From UBA10133 sp964348455 (lineage in GTDB: Bacteria; Patescibacteriota; Microgenomatia; UBA1400; MFAQ01): DNA of 30,364 bases. Positions 7,113-14,995 of this stretch are shown one piece after another; positions within the stretch are counted from its first letter, which is position 1, and each line of letters begins with the position of its first letter. The translations under genes were made by a program, and so were the position numbers. The stretch lies in contig CAYGCQ010000013.1 in assembly GCA_964348455.1 (NCBI GenBank), positions 1 through 30,364 of the forward strand, in the 5' to 3' direction. The notes beneath the pieces are model-generated. The model ran no database searches and had not been told where the DNA came from. It was given only the letters and a program-made list of their open reading frames with translations.

Positions 7113-7787
7113 ATGAACAAATTTATCCTTAAAGCAGAGAAGAGAGTTCTTCTCGGTAGTAAAGTCAAAAAGCTTAGACGCGAGAAGATCATCCCAGCCA
7201 ACGTCTTTGGACACACAATAGAAAGCCAGGCAGTCCAGGTGTCAGAAGTTGAGTTCAACCGAGTCTTCAAACAAGCTGGAGAAACTAGTCTTGTTTGGCT
7301 AAAGATCGAAGGAGAAGATAAAGAAAGACCTACCCTAGTTAAGGGGCTGACTAACAATCCAGTCACTGGACAAAAATATCACGTCGATTTTCACCAGGTT
7401 AATCTTAAGGAGAAAGTCACCGCCAATATCCCTGTAGAGATTGTTGGAGAAGCTCAGCTAGTCAAAGATGGGTTGGCTGTTGTAGATATCAATGTACATG
7501 AAATTGAAGTCGAAGCTCTTCCAACAGACCTTCCTGAAAGCATCATCTTTGATATCTCAGCCCTTAAAGAAATCGGAGATGGTTTAAAGATAACTGATGT
7601 TCAGATTCCATCTGAAGTAACAGTTCTTTCTGACCTCGATATGACAGTTGTTGCTCTAGGTGCTCCACAAAAAGAAGAAGAACCTTTGGTTGAAGAGATT
7701 CCTGAAGATGTCACTGGTGCGGTTGAAGGGGAGGAAGCTGAAACTAAAGAAGGAGAACCTTCAGCTAAAGAAGCTAAGGACGAGTAA
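7113..7787 (+). CDS. rplY: 50S ribosomal protein bL25 (Ctc form)
   Basis: This 224-aa protein is the long (Ctc/TL5-like) form of bL25, which binds 5S rRNA in the large subunit. The N-terminal L25 domain begins KFILKAEKRVLLGSKVKKLR and includes the IPANVFG and VDFHQVNLKEKV motifs. The C-terminal beta domain (about 95-185) is followed by a Glu/Lys-rich acidic tail. The open frame extends to 7095, but ATG 7113 gives the family's usual N-terminus and lies exactly 7 nt after a TACAAT box with a matching TTGAGA at -35. It is monocistronic and ends in a hairpin terminator shared with the convergent valS gene. Confidence 0.93.
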   Translation: MNKFILKAEKRVLLGSKVKKLRREKIIPANVFGHTIESQAVQVSEVEFNRVFKQAGETSLVWLKIEGEDKERPTLVKGLTNNPVTGQKYHVDFHQVNLKEKVTANIPVEIVGEAQLVKDGLAVVDINVHEIEVEALPTDLPESIIFDISALKEIGDGLKITDVQIPSEVTVLSDLDMTVVALGAPQKEEEPLVEEIPEDVTGAVEGEEAETKEGEPSAKEAKDE

Positions 7788-7806
7788 AGATGTTTTATCT
7801 TCGCTT

Positions 7807-7838
7807 AAAAAATCAGCCACTCACGTGGCTGATTTTTT
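7807..7838. terminator. bidirectional terminator between rplY and valS
   Basis: AAAAAATCAGCCAC-TCA-CGTGGCTGATTTTTT is a strong hairpin with A-run and T-run on the two sides. It serves rplY on the plus strand and valS on the minus strand. Confidence 0.92.
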
Positions 7839-7862
7839 AAGTAATCACACATTGGTAAAATA

Positions 7863-10052
7863 TCAATCGGGCCATTTCTGAGAGACTAATAATCCATCTT
7901 TGGGGTAAATCTCTCCCCAGATAACTTCTGTTACAAAAGGCATAAATGGGTGAAATATCTTCAAAGTAGTTGATAGTACGTGGTGTAGCGTATCAGATGC
8001 CTCTTCGCGTCTATCTTTAATTTTCTCCAAGTATACGTCAGCAAATTTATGCCAAACAAATTCATAGATAATCTCAGCAGCATCAGCGAATCTATATTTC
8101 TCTAAGTTTGTATTTACACTTCTTTTGGTGATATCTAGTTCCTTCAATATCCAATTATCATCTTCATTTTCATTTTTACCGGACGTAAGGTCTGGTTTTG
8201 GAATTGGCTCTATAAATCTTGCGATATTCCAAAGTTTATTAGCAAACTTCTTATAACCAATAATTCTATCTCTGGGGAAAGCAAAGTCTTTTCCTGTGGC
8301 TGATCCGGCAACTAGACCCATGCGAAGAGAGTCCACACCAAATTCTTGAATATACTCATCTGGATTAATCACATTACCCAGACTCTTGCTCATTTTTCGA
8401 CCATCTAGAGCCCTGACTATTCCATGGAGGTATACATCTTTAAACGGGGGAGTTCCTGTCAAGTAAATTCCGAGCATCATCATTCTTGATACCCACTTGC
8501 TTAATATTTCCCATCCTGTCTCCAAGACATTCGTAGGATAAAAATATTTAAAATCATCAGAATCGGGATAACCAAGAGTTGCGAGGGGCCACTGTCCGGA
8601 GGAAAACCATGTGTCAAAAGTATCTGTCTCTTGTAAATATTCTTCACCCGGCTCAGTGGCACCCATCTCATACTTAGAGCCGGCAGGTGCAATCAAGGTT
8701 TGTAGGCCCATCTTGATGTCAGACAGTGAGTATTCTTTCAGCAGGTCTGATATCTGTCCACTTATGACGTCTCCCTCAGAATTTATAAATGAAACCACTA
8801 AGTTTTGGTTCAATTTTGAGCTGTACCAAGCCGGGATTCTTATACCCCAAATATTTTGTCTCGAGATGGCCCAGTCGTGCATATTTTCCATCCACCTTAC
8901 ATAGGTTAGGGTTCTCCATTTAGGATAAATTCTGACCTTGCCATCTTGAAGAGCTTCTAGAGCAGGCCTTTTTAAGGTATCCATTTTTATAAACCAGTTG
9001 GGTAAAATTGTTGGTTCTACATTGTGGCCGGCTTTACAAACCGAAACGCTATGTGAATATTTTTCGTCAACTTTTTCAATCAGACCTTTACTGTGCAGAT
9101 CTTCGACGACCTCTTTTCTAGCCGTAAAAACACTTAACCCTGCATATTTTCCAGCCACCTGAGTCAGTTTCCCATTTAGGTCGATGACTTTAATTGTTTC
9201 TAGATCATGTCTTTTACCCATTTCGTAGTCGTTTGGATCATGAGCCGGTGTTACCTTAACCACTCCGGTTCCAAATTCAGGATCTACGAAGTCGTCACCA
9301 ATTACTTTTAGTTTAAATTTTCCTGTTAGTCCGTCGACTTGAATTTCTTTGCCTATCCATTCCTTATATCTTGTGTCGGACGGATTCACTGCAATAGCTG
9401 TATCACCAAACTTAGTCTCCGGTCTAACAGTCGCTAGTACAAAAGGGCCGTACTTTATGTAGTATAAGGGGTCAATTTTTTCGACGTGGTCAACTTCAAT
9501 ATCGGCATAAGTTGTTCCACAATTCGGACAGTAGTTGACCATATAATCGCCTCGATAAACCAGTCCGTCATTATTCAATTTTTCAAACGTTTTCCCGACC
9601 AGAGATGTGACGTCTTGATCAAGAGTGAATTTGTTTCTGGACCAGTCAACACTTGCCCCCATTCTTTTTACCTGCCCCTCAACAAGAGCCTTGTTGTCTT
9701 GGACAAATTTCCAAACTTCATCATAAAAATCCTGCCGATTAAAGTTAAATCTTGATTTTCCTTGTTTTTTTAGTTCCCTTTCAAAAGTAATTTGAGTTTC
9801 AGTTCCTGCATGGTCGCTTCCAGGAATCCACAAAGCTTCTTCTCCTTTCATTCTGTGCCATCTGATAAGGATATCTTCTATTGCAATCATTAGGACGTTA
9901 CCAGTATGCATTTTACCGCTGGCATTAGGAGGAGGCAGAACTATTGTATACGGTTTTTTATTTGGATCAATTTTTGCCGTAAAGGCACCAGACTTATCCC
10001 ATTTTTTAATTATTTCTTCTTCATATATTTTATGATCGTAGTTTTTATTCAT
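7863..10052 (-). CDS. valS: valyl-tRNA synthetase (short form)
   Basis: This class Ia synthetase charges tRNA-Val. Read from ATG 10052 (MNKNYDHKIYEEE) it has 729 aa. The HIGH equivalent is in PPPNASGKMHTGN (42-52), a zinc-type NYCPNCGTTY lies near 175, the CP1 editing region follows (TPAHDPNDYEMGKRHDL), and KMSKS is in DGRKMSKSLGN (553-557). The anticodon-binding domain ends at QKWPD with no C-terminal coiled-coil arm; typical bacterial ValRS has about 870-950 residues, so this is trimmed. The frame is open to 10115, but that extension runs through a palindromic-repeat-like sequence and is not part of the family. A T-box leader precedes the gene. Confidence 0.93.
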   Translation of the reverse strand: MNKNYDHKIYEEEIIKKWDKSGAFTAKIDPNKKPYTIVLPPPNASGKMHTGNVLMIAIEDILIRWHRMKGEEALWIPGSDHAGTETQITFERELKKQGKSRFNFNRQDFYDEVWKFVQDNKALVEGQVKRMGASVDWSRNKFTLDQDVTSLVGKTFEKLNNDGLVYRGDYMVNYCPNCGTTYADIEVDHVEKIDPLYYIKYGPFVLATVRPETKFGDTAIAVNPSDTRYKEWIGKEIQVDGLTGKFKLKVIGDDFVDPEFGTGVVKVTPAHDPNDYEMGKRHDLETIKVIDLNGKLTQVAGKYAGLSVFTARKEVVEDLHSKGLIEKVDEKYSHSVSVCKAGHNVEPTILPNWFIKMDTLKRPALEALQDGKVRIYPKWRTLTYVRWMENMHDWAISRQNIWGIRIPAWYSSKLNQNLVVSFINSEGDVISGQISDLLKEYSLSDIKMGLQTLIAPAGSKYEMGATEPGEEYLQETDTFDTWFSSGQWPLATLGYPDSDDFKYFYPTNVLETGWEILSKWVSRMMMLGIYLTGTPPFKDVYLHGIVRALDGRKMSKSLGNVINPDEYIQEFGVDSLRMGLVAGSATGKDFAFPRDRIIGYKKFANKLWNIARFIEPIPKPDLTSGKNENEDDNWILKELDITKRSVNTNLEKYRFADAAEIIYEFVWHKFADVYLEKIKDRREEASDTLHHVLSTTLKIFHPFMPFVTEVIWGEIYPKDGLLVSQKWPD

Positions 10053-10061
10053 ATTTTTATC

Positions 10062-10090
10062 GTCATTTCGACAGAAATGGAGAAAACTCC
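10062..10090. repeat. palindromic repeat variant in the valS leader
   Basis: GTCATTTCGACAGAAATGGAGAAAACTCC resembles the GTCATTNCGA...GGAATCTC repeat seen elsewhere in the window. It lies between the T-box terminator and the valS start codon. Confidence 0.5.
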
Positions 10091-10146
10091 CTCCACCTCC
10101 GTCATTGTGAACCATGTACTCGATGGTGTGGCAATCCAGGTTAATA

Positions 10147-10225
10147 ATAAAAAACCCTCGTCAATCTCCATTATAAGGGACTGACGAGGGCCATTTAGGC
10201 GGTACCACCTCGCATTCTACTCTTT
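10147..10225 (-). promoter_or_regulatory. T-box riboswitch antiterminator/terminator upstream of valS
   Basis: On the minus strand, AGGTGGTACCGCC (10210 to 10198) matches the T-box core that pairs with the uncharged tRNA acceptor end, preceded by GAGTAGAATGCG. It is followed by a strong terminator: CCCTCGTCA (10190-10182) pairs with TGACGAGGG (10163-10155) and then TTTTTTATTATT. This is the classic arrangement of a T-box that opens transcription of an aminoacyl-tRNA synthetase gene when its tRNA is uncharged; here the gene is valS. Only about 100 nt separate the T-box from the tsaD stop at 10312, so a full-size Stem I with specifier loop is not evident. It may be shortened or begin inside tsaD. 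Confidence 0.85.
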
Positions 10226-10311
10226 AACAACTTAACTCCCGGGTGACTAGTCCGATCATCATTTTCTAACCTATTCTATCATAAATTCCTTCTTACCCCA
10301 TAATAAAATAT

Positions 10312-11430
10312 CTAAACCACTCCTAGACTGGGGTCCGGCTTCAGATCGAGCTTTGAATCTTCTGGTCTCAAGATTGCCGCAGCTCCCACCATGGCCGCAT
10401 TGTCTCCACAATACTTCAGCTCAGGCACAAAAAACTGAACTCCTGCCGACTCTACTTCGACTCTTAGTGCCTCCCTCAGTTTCTTGTTCGCCGCCACACC
10501 ACCGGCTAAGACTACACTTTTTGGGTGATACTGTTCCTGGGCTATCATTGTCTTCTTTACCAAAACTTCTGTTACAGATTCACTAAACTCTCTAGCCAAA
10601 ATACATTTTTTTAAATCGTCACCATTAATGTCATTCTGGGCTTGATCTGGAATCCATCCTTTGTACTTTTTACTTTCCACCACCCTCGCAATTGCCGCTT
10701 TTATTCCTGAGAAACTCATATCTAGTCTTGGGTCATGAATTAATGGTCTTGGAAGTTTAAAGATATCTTTATTTTTAAGCCATTCTTCTTCCGATACATT
10801 GTTTGCTGCCTTATCCATCTCCGGACCACCAGGGTAGGGTAGTCCCAGTAATCTTGCCGCCTTATCAAAAGCTTCACCTACAGCATCGTCACGCGTACCA
10901 CCAATCCATCTCCAATTAGAGAGAGTCTCAAGCAGAATCAAGTCTGTATGTCCACCACTAACCACCAGTCCAACGGCAGGAAACTCCGGCACCTCACTCG
11001 CGTCATTATGAGATGTCATTCCCGACCTGATCGGGAATCTATTTATATCTTCAATACTTTGTTTCTCATCCACAATCCAATTAGCCAACACGTGTGCTGT
11101 CATATGATTCACTTTTAGAAGCGGTTTTTTCCATGACCATGCAATCACTTTGGCAGTTTCTACTCCCACAAGGAGACTTCCCATGAGTCCAGGACCATAG
11201 CTTACAGCGACGGCATCCACAAACTCATCACCCAGAGCTTCAGTAATTACCGGAATAATGCTTCTGATCTGCTCACGAGCAGCTACTTCAGGCACTATAC
11301 CTCCATACTTCTCGTGCATCTCCACCGAGCTAGCCACAACATTCTTAAGTACTTTTACACCGCGACCACAACTCTCCACCACAGCCGCCGCTGTTTCATC
11401 ACAGGTGCTTTCAATTGCCAAAACTTTCAT
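10312..11430 (-). CDS. tsaD: tRNA N6-adenosine threonylcarbamoyltransferase TsaD with two in-frame repeat insertions
   Basis: TsaD transfers threonylcarbamoyl to A37 of ANN-decoding tRNAs, working with TsaB/TsaE and TsaC. This 372-aa protein begins LAIESTCDETAAAVV and keeps EVAAREQ, AVSYGPGLMGSLLVG, the metal-binding His109 and His113 (HMTAHVLANW), VVSGGHTDLIL, and the C-terminal CGDNAAMVGAAAI motif. Two extra segments match the window's palindromic repeat: FPIRSGMTS at about 132-140 (DNA copy 11015-11041) and GWIPDQAQND at 258-267 (DNA copy 10630-10656). Both lie between conserved motifs, probably in surface loops, and keep the frame. The start ATG is 7 nt downstream of a TAAAAT box. It lies upstream of valS on the same strand. 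Confidence 0.95.
   Translation of the reverse strand: MKVLAIESTCDETAAAVVESCGRGVKVLKNVVASSVEMHEKYGGIVPEVAAREQIRSIIPVITEALGDEFVDAVAVSYGPGLMGSLLVGVETAKVIAWSWKKPLLKVNHMTAHVLANWIVDEKQSIEDINRFPIRSGMTSHNDASEVPEFPAVGLVVSGGHTDLILLETLSNWRWIGGTRDDAVGEAFDKAARLLGLPYPGGPEMDKAANNVSEEEWLKNKDIFKLPRPLIHDPRLDMSFSGIKAAIARVVESKKYKGWIPDQAQNDINGDDLKKCILAREFSESVTEVLVKKTMIAQEQYHPKSVVLAGGVAANKKLREALRVEVESAGVQFFVPELKYCGDNAAMVGAAAILRPEDSKLDLKPDPSLGVV
10630..10656 (+). repeat. palindromic repeat inside tsaD, copy A
   Basis: GTCATTCTGGGCTTGATCTGGAATCCA differs by a few bases from the copy at 19994-20020 (GTCATTCCGGGCTTGACCCGGAATCCA). It is read in frame in tsaD as GWIPDQAQND. Confidence 0.85.
11015..11041 (+). repeat. 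palindromic repeat inside tsaD, copy B
   Basis: GTCATTCCCGACCTGATCGGGAATCTA is the same 27-mer as at 22082-22108. It is read in frame in tsaD as RFPIRSGMT. Confidence 0.9.
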
Positions 11431-11436
11431 GGGCTA

Positions 11437-11442
11437 ATTTTA
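11437..11442 (-). promoter_or_regulatory. -10 box of tsaD
   Basis: TAAAAT on the minus strand ends 7 nt before the tsaD ATG (11430), with TTAACT about 16 nt further upstream. The mRNA is predicted leaderless. Confidence 0.55.
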
Positions 11443-11526
11443 CCTCAGATGTAATGATAGTTAATGAATTTACGAAAGTGCACCCTTCTACTCAAAGAAT
11501 TATAAACATTTATCCGTCAGGCAATA

Positions 11527-11657
11527 TCTTTTTTGGAAAGATTACGCAAAGCGAGTTTTAGCATGGTATCCGATTACTATCGGAGTAAAACCGCTGTGTA
11601 ACAGGTCGAGATGAATCACTGGATTCATCGACGCTAACCGTTTTCCAAAAAAAGATG
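11527..11657. other. structured element closed by a 14-bp stem (possible ncRNA)
   Basis: ATCTTTTTTGGAAA at 11527-11540 is complementary to TTTCCAAAAAAAGAT at 11643-11657, with one extra A. Inside are a strong hairpin (GTCGA-g-ATGAATC with GATTCATCGAC, about 11605-11632) and a second stem (GTTTTA with TAAAAC around TCCGAT-tact-ATCGGA, 11555-11591). It fills half of the 263-nt gap between VanW and tsaD, both on the minus strand, and no ORF is supported in it. It resembles the element at 2168-2302 in size and plan but not clearly in sequence. Confidence 0.5.
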
Positions 11658-11693
11658 TGGCCGAAAGGTGAAAATTGTTTCATAACGGTAATG

Positions 11694-13421
11694 TTACCTC
11701 GAAGCTATCTCTCCTGTGCCTCTAAGATAAATCGCTTGCCATGGCTGGTAATTGCTAACAAAAGTCTTTTCATAAATACTTATGTCTTCTCTCTCTACCT
11801 TGTAATCAAAAGCCACTTTTGCTCCCCACGCTGCCCAGTCTACTTGCTTAACTGTTCCAGCTGGTAATGTTGGGTCATCTTGGTATAGTGTAGGAGGAGG
11901 TGGTACTTGATTGGAGACTCTAGGTTTAGAAATTGTCGATTTTCTTCCATCACTGGTTCCATAGATATCGACTCTCATTGTTAAATTTTTAGTGTCAACT
12001 GATTCTTGAATCAATATATAATTCTCGGTATCGTTTAAAAACTTCAAGTCTGCTGTTGGGTAATAAACTGTTGCATCAATTCCTGGGGGACTATCCTGCT
12101 CATAGTAGCCGACTCGATACGCATGAGCCTTTCTCTCTGTTATTGGCAAGCCCGCATCCAAGGCGGCTCTAAAAGTGGTGGTCGACACTTGGCACACTCC
12201 ACCGCCGTCTCCTAATATAGTTCTTCCTGCACTAATGATATAAGCACTCTGATAACCGGTCGCTCTGGAAATATCTCCTACGGAATTTACAAAAGAAAAT
12301 TCATCTCCGGGTGCTACCAGGGTTCCATTAACTCTCGATGCAGCCAGGTTGACATTAAAGATTCTTCCTTGAATTGAGTGTGAGAATGTCGATTTTCCTG
12401 TACCGATAAGTTCTTTTATCCCCAAATTATTTATGTCTCCTGTTCTAATATTTGGATATGTAAGAATCACTGGAATTTCTAGGACAGTGTCTTCACCTTT
12501 CTCTAAGTACTCAGCTAGTTCTGATCTGAACTTTGGAATATCTACGGTAGCCCCTACGACTTCGGGCATAAATTCATTTACCTTATTTTCCTCAAACACA
12601 AACACAGCATCTTTAGGTTCGGTTTCAACAGATATTATTATTTCGTCTACTAAGGTTTTAAAATTATTAGGATCAACAACATCACTCATCAGGCCAAATA
12701 AGCCTATTAATTCATTTTGCGTTAATTTTTTTTCGAAGTCTCGGAAACGAAGTTTTGGTTGGACTCCTTCCCATTTTTTAAGGTTAACGATCGCTGTTTC
12801 TACCAGTTTTTTATTTTCTTTAGTTTCTACTACTGTGGTGGGGACTTGAATTATGTGTAGTCCCGGTAAACCAAACTCTTTGATAACTTCATTGGTTAAC
12901 GTGTCTACACTCACCTCAACCCCGTTTTTACCGGCAATAAGCTTAATGTCGTTACCTTCTTTTGTCAGTTTGGGCCAACTTGGACTTTGATTGACAACCT
13001 CAGAAACTTGATCAACGGCATCGGCTAGCTCCTCCGTACTGTAACTTACTGGTACATCAATAGACCTTCCATTAACAAGAGATTTAAATTCCTCTGAAAT
13101 CTGAGTTAAGATATTGCCATTTCTTCCAACACTTATCGCTTGGTCAACAGCCCAGGCAGGATTATAGGTAGTTTTAATTCCGTCCAAGCTCATTACCTTT
13201 TCTCCATCGAATTCTAAAATAATTTTACTGGGATCTGACTCAAAATAAGAGGATAAAAGTTTCATCGCAGATTCTCTGTCCATTCCGGCTACTTCTACTC
13301 CGGCAATCTGAACTTTTGGAAAAATTAGACCTCTAAATGCCAAGCGAAAACCAACATATGCGGTAATCACCATCAATAAAACAATGATCAATGATCCTAG
13401 TGTGTATTTTAATTTTTGCAT
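11694..13421 (-). CDS. VanW family protein with peptidoglycan-binding-like domains
   Basis: This 575-aa protein has an N-terminal membrane anchor (about 9-28, LIIVLLMVITAYVGFRLAF). It has repeats of the PG_binding_4 (YkuD-associated) type between about 40 and 330 (VAGMDRESAMKLL, TYNPAWAVDQAI). The VanW domain runs from about 345 to 490, with GDEFSFVNSVGDIS, GGGVCQVSTTTFRAALDAGL and HAYRVGYYEQDSPPGIDATV. The VanW domain is unassigned biochemically but is found in surface proteins linked to glycopeptide resistance operons and peptidoglycan. The C-terminus (PPPPTLYQDDPTLPAGTVKQ...) may be a small beta domain. The protein is predicted to face the outside. It shares the PG_binding_4-like architecture with the L,D-transpeptidase at 28632-29909. 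A GAGACA-17-TATACC promoter lies just upstream. Confidence 0.9.
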   Translation of the reverse strand: MQKLKYTLGSLIIVLLMVITAYVGFRLAFRGLIFPKVQIAGVEVAGMDRESAMKLLSSYFESDPSKIILEFDGEKVMSLDGIKTTYNPAWAVDQAISVGRNGNILTQISEEFKSLVNGRSIDVPVSYSTEELADAVDQVSEVVNQSPSWPKLTKEGNDIKLIAGKNGVEVSVDTLTNEVIKEFGLPGLHIIQVPTTVVETKENKKLVETAIVNLKKWEGVQPKLRFRDFEKKLTQNELIGLFGLMSDVVDPNNFKTLVDEIIISVETEPKDAVFVFEENKVNEFMPEVVGATVDIPKFRSELAEYLEKGEDTVLEIPVILTYPNIRTGDINNLGIKELIGTGKSTFSHSIQGRIFNVNLAASRVNGTLVAPGDEFSFVNSVGDISRATGYQSAYIISAGRTILGDGGGVCQVSTTTFRAALDAGLPITERKAHAYRVGYYEQDSPPGIDATVYYPTADLKFLNDTENYILIQESVDTKNLTMRVDIYGTSDGRKSTISKPRVSNQVPPPPTLYQDDPTLPAGTVKQVDWAAWGAKVAFDYKVEREDISIYEKTFVSNYQPWQAIYLRGTGEIASR

Positions 13422-13487
13422 TCTTGGTATACTTTAACTGTAATCGGCTGTCTCCGCTTATACATTTTAACTTGACTACATAACTTT

Positions 13488-14993
13488 ATGGATAATCAAT
13501 TTCCTCTACCCGGACCAATCTCTTCAGTTCCAGAGCCTTCCGCACTACCTAACTCATCTGAGTCTTCTCCTCTTCCAAGTCCCGAAGAAGCAGCTCCTCC
13601 TCCCCCTGGTTATTTAGCCCCCGCCTCAGCTGCTCCACCCATCATTAGATCATCACCTTTCAAGATTATTGTTCCTATTTTAATTGGCATTGTTGTTATT
13701 GGGTTAATTGCTTATATTCTGTTCAAGCTGCTCGGGAATCGTGAACCTTCTTCCACTCAACCTGCTTCACCGGAAAACATTGTTACCCTTACTTACTTTG
13801 GTTTGTGGGAACCTTCTTCCGTCATGAAGCCTGTTATTGATGCTTTTGAAAAAGAAAACCCAAATATTAAGATAGACTACCAACTTCAAGCCCCTCAAGA
13901 TTATCAGGATCGTGTAAAAACTGCTCTCTCAAGTGCAACCCCGCCTGACATTGTTAGGCTTCATTCCACATGGCTTCCAATCTTTGCGGCAGATCTTTCA
14001 CCGGCTCCTCCTAACACTTTATCAGCCACCGAGCTGTCTACCAACTTCTATCCAATCGTTTCAAAACTACTTGTTTCCGGCACTCAAGTGTACGGTGCTC
14101 CAATGACAGCCGAAACTTTGGGTCTGTATGTAAACACTGCCATTCTTCAGCAAAAACAACTTCAACCCCCAAAATCATGGGAAGATTTACTTTCTGTCGC
14201 CAAAGCTGTTACTGAAATAGATCCAACTACTGGGAAAATTACTCGTGCTGGTGTTGCACTGGGTAATACTTCAAATGTAGAGTACTGGCCAGATATTGTT
14301 TCTATGATGCTTCTTCAGGCTGGAGTTTCTTTGACCAATATCAGCGGACCCGAGGTGGGAATTACTCTTAGTTACTACACTGATTTTGTTACAAAACATA
14401 AGGTTTGGGATGAAACATTGCCTCCTTCAGTTGTTGCCTTTGCAAATGAAAAGGTTGCTATGATTATTGCTCCTAGTTGGAGTGCTGTTGATATAAAAGC
14501 TATTAATACTTCACTTTCTTGGCAGGTGGTACAAGTGCCTCAATTGCCAGACATTGACCCTGTCAATTGGACCTCTATTTGGTTTGAAGGTGTATCTAAA
14601 AACACAAAGCACCCCATAGAATCTTGGAAGTTTATTAGTTTTCTTGCTTCCGCAAACGCACAACAGCTTTTATTTGACTCCGCCACAGCAGACAGAGGTT
14701 TTGCTCAACCTCCAGCAAACAAGGCTGTTGCTGAGATTGCAGTTAAAAATCCTGTTCTCGCACCCTTTGTAAATAGTTTAAGTACGGCCAGGACTTTTTA
14801 TACCGCCTCTAAAACACAAGACTCGAAAACAGGTTTGAATTCGCGCTTAATCAAATACCTAGAAGACGCTGTTAATAGCACTGTCATCAATCAGGATGAT
14901 AATAAGATGCTGGAAACTCTCAACAGTGGATTTACCCAGGTTCTTTCACAGTACGGCCTAGTGGCCGCTCCCACAGCTGCCCCTAGTCCATAA
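13488..14993 (+). CDS. membrane-anchored extracellular solute-binding protein (family 1)
   Basis: This 501-aa protein has an unusual N-terminus: 55 residues rich in Pro/Ser/Ala (EEAAPPPPGYLAP, whose four prolines would call for EF-P), then one membrane segment (59-80, IIVPILIGIVVIGLIAYILF). A complete SBP_bac_1-type sugar-binding domain follows: LTYFGLWEPSSVMKPVIDAF, DYQDRVKTALSSATPPDIVR, APMTAETLGLYVN, VAMIIAPSWSAVDI and ESWKFISFLAS. Normal binding proteins have a signal peptide or lipobox; this one has a cytoplasmic proline-rich tail and a membrane anchor. No ABC permease or ATPase lies nearby, so it may act as a receptor or scavenging protein. The next gene starts 2 nt after the stop. Confidence 0.9.
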   Translation: MDNQFPLPGPISSVPEPSALPNSSESSPLPSPEEAAPPPPGYLAPASAAPPIIRSSPFKIIVPILIGIVVIGLIAYILFKLLGNREPSSTQPASPENIVTLTYFGLWEPSSVMKPVIDAFEKENPNIKIDYQLQAPQDYQDRVKTALSSATPPDIVRLHSTWLPIFAADLSPAPPNTLSATELSTNFYPIVSKLLVSGTQVYGAPMTAETLGLYVNTAILQQKQLQPPKSWEDLLSVAKAVTEIDPTTGKITRAGVALGNTSNVEYWPDIVSMMLLQAGVSLTNISGPEVGITLSYYTDFVTKHKVWDETLPPSVVAFANEKVAMIIAPSWSAVDIKAINTSLSWQVVQVPQLPDIDPVNWTSIWFEGVSKNTKHPIESWKFISFLASANAQQLLFDSATADRGFAQPPANKAVAEIAVKNPVLAPFVNSLSTARTFYTASKTQDSKTGLNSRLIKYLEDAVNSTVINQDDNKMLETLNSGFTQVLSQYGLVAAPTAAPSP

Positions 14994-14995
14994 AG

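Noticed and set aside
10053..10115. 21-residue N-terminal extension of ValRS
   Set aside because: It is encoded by repeat-like leader sequence and absent from the family; ATG 10052 fits.
11515..11600. Plus-strand similarity to a c-di-GMP (GEMM-I) riboswitch: AGGCAA, a hairpin, then ACGCAAAGC
   Set aside because: The 3' half does not match the GEMM consensus well, no plus-strand gene follows, and the sequence also pairs into a longer 14-bp closing stem. No c-di-GMP gene was seen.
11655..11867. 70-codon plus-strand ORF
   Set aside because: It runs antisense into the VanW gene and its start lies in the closing stem of the structured element; no family features.
12433..12849. 138-codon ORF antisense to VanW
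   Set aside because: It is a shadow of the well-supported VanW gene; Ser/Thr-rich translation without motifs.
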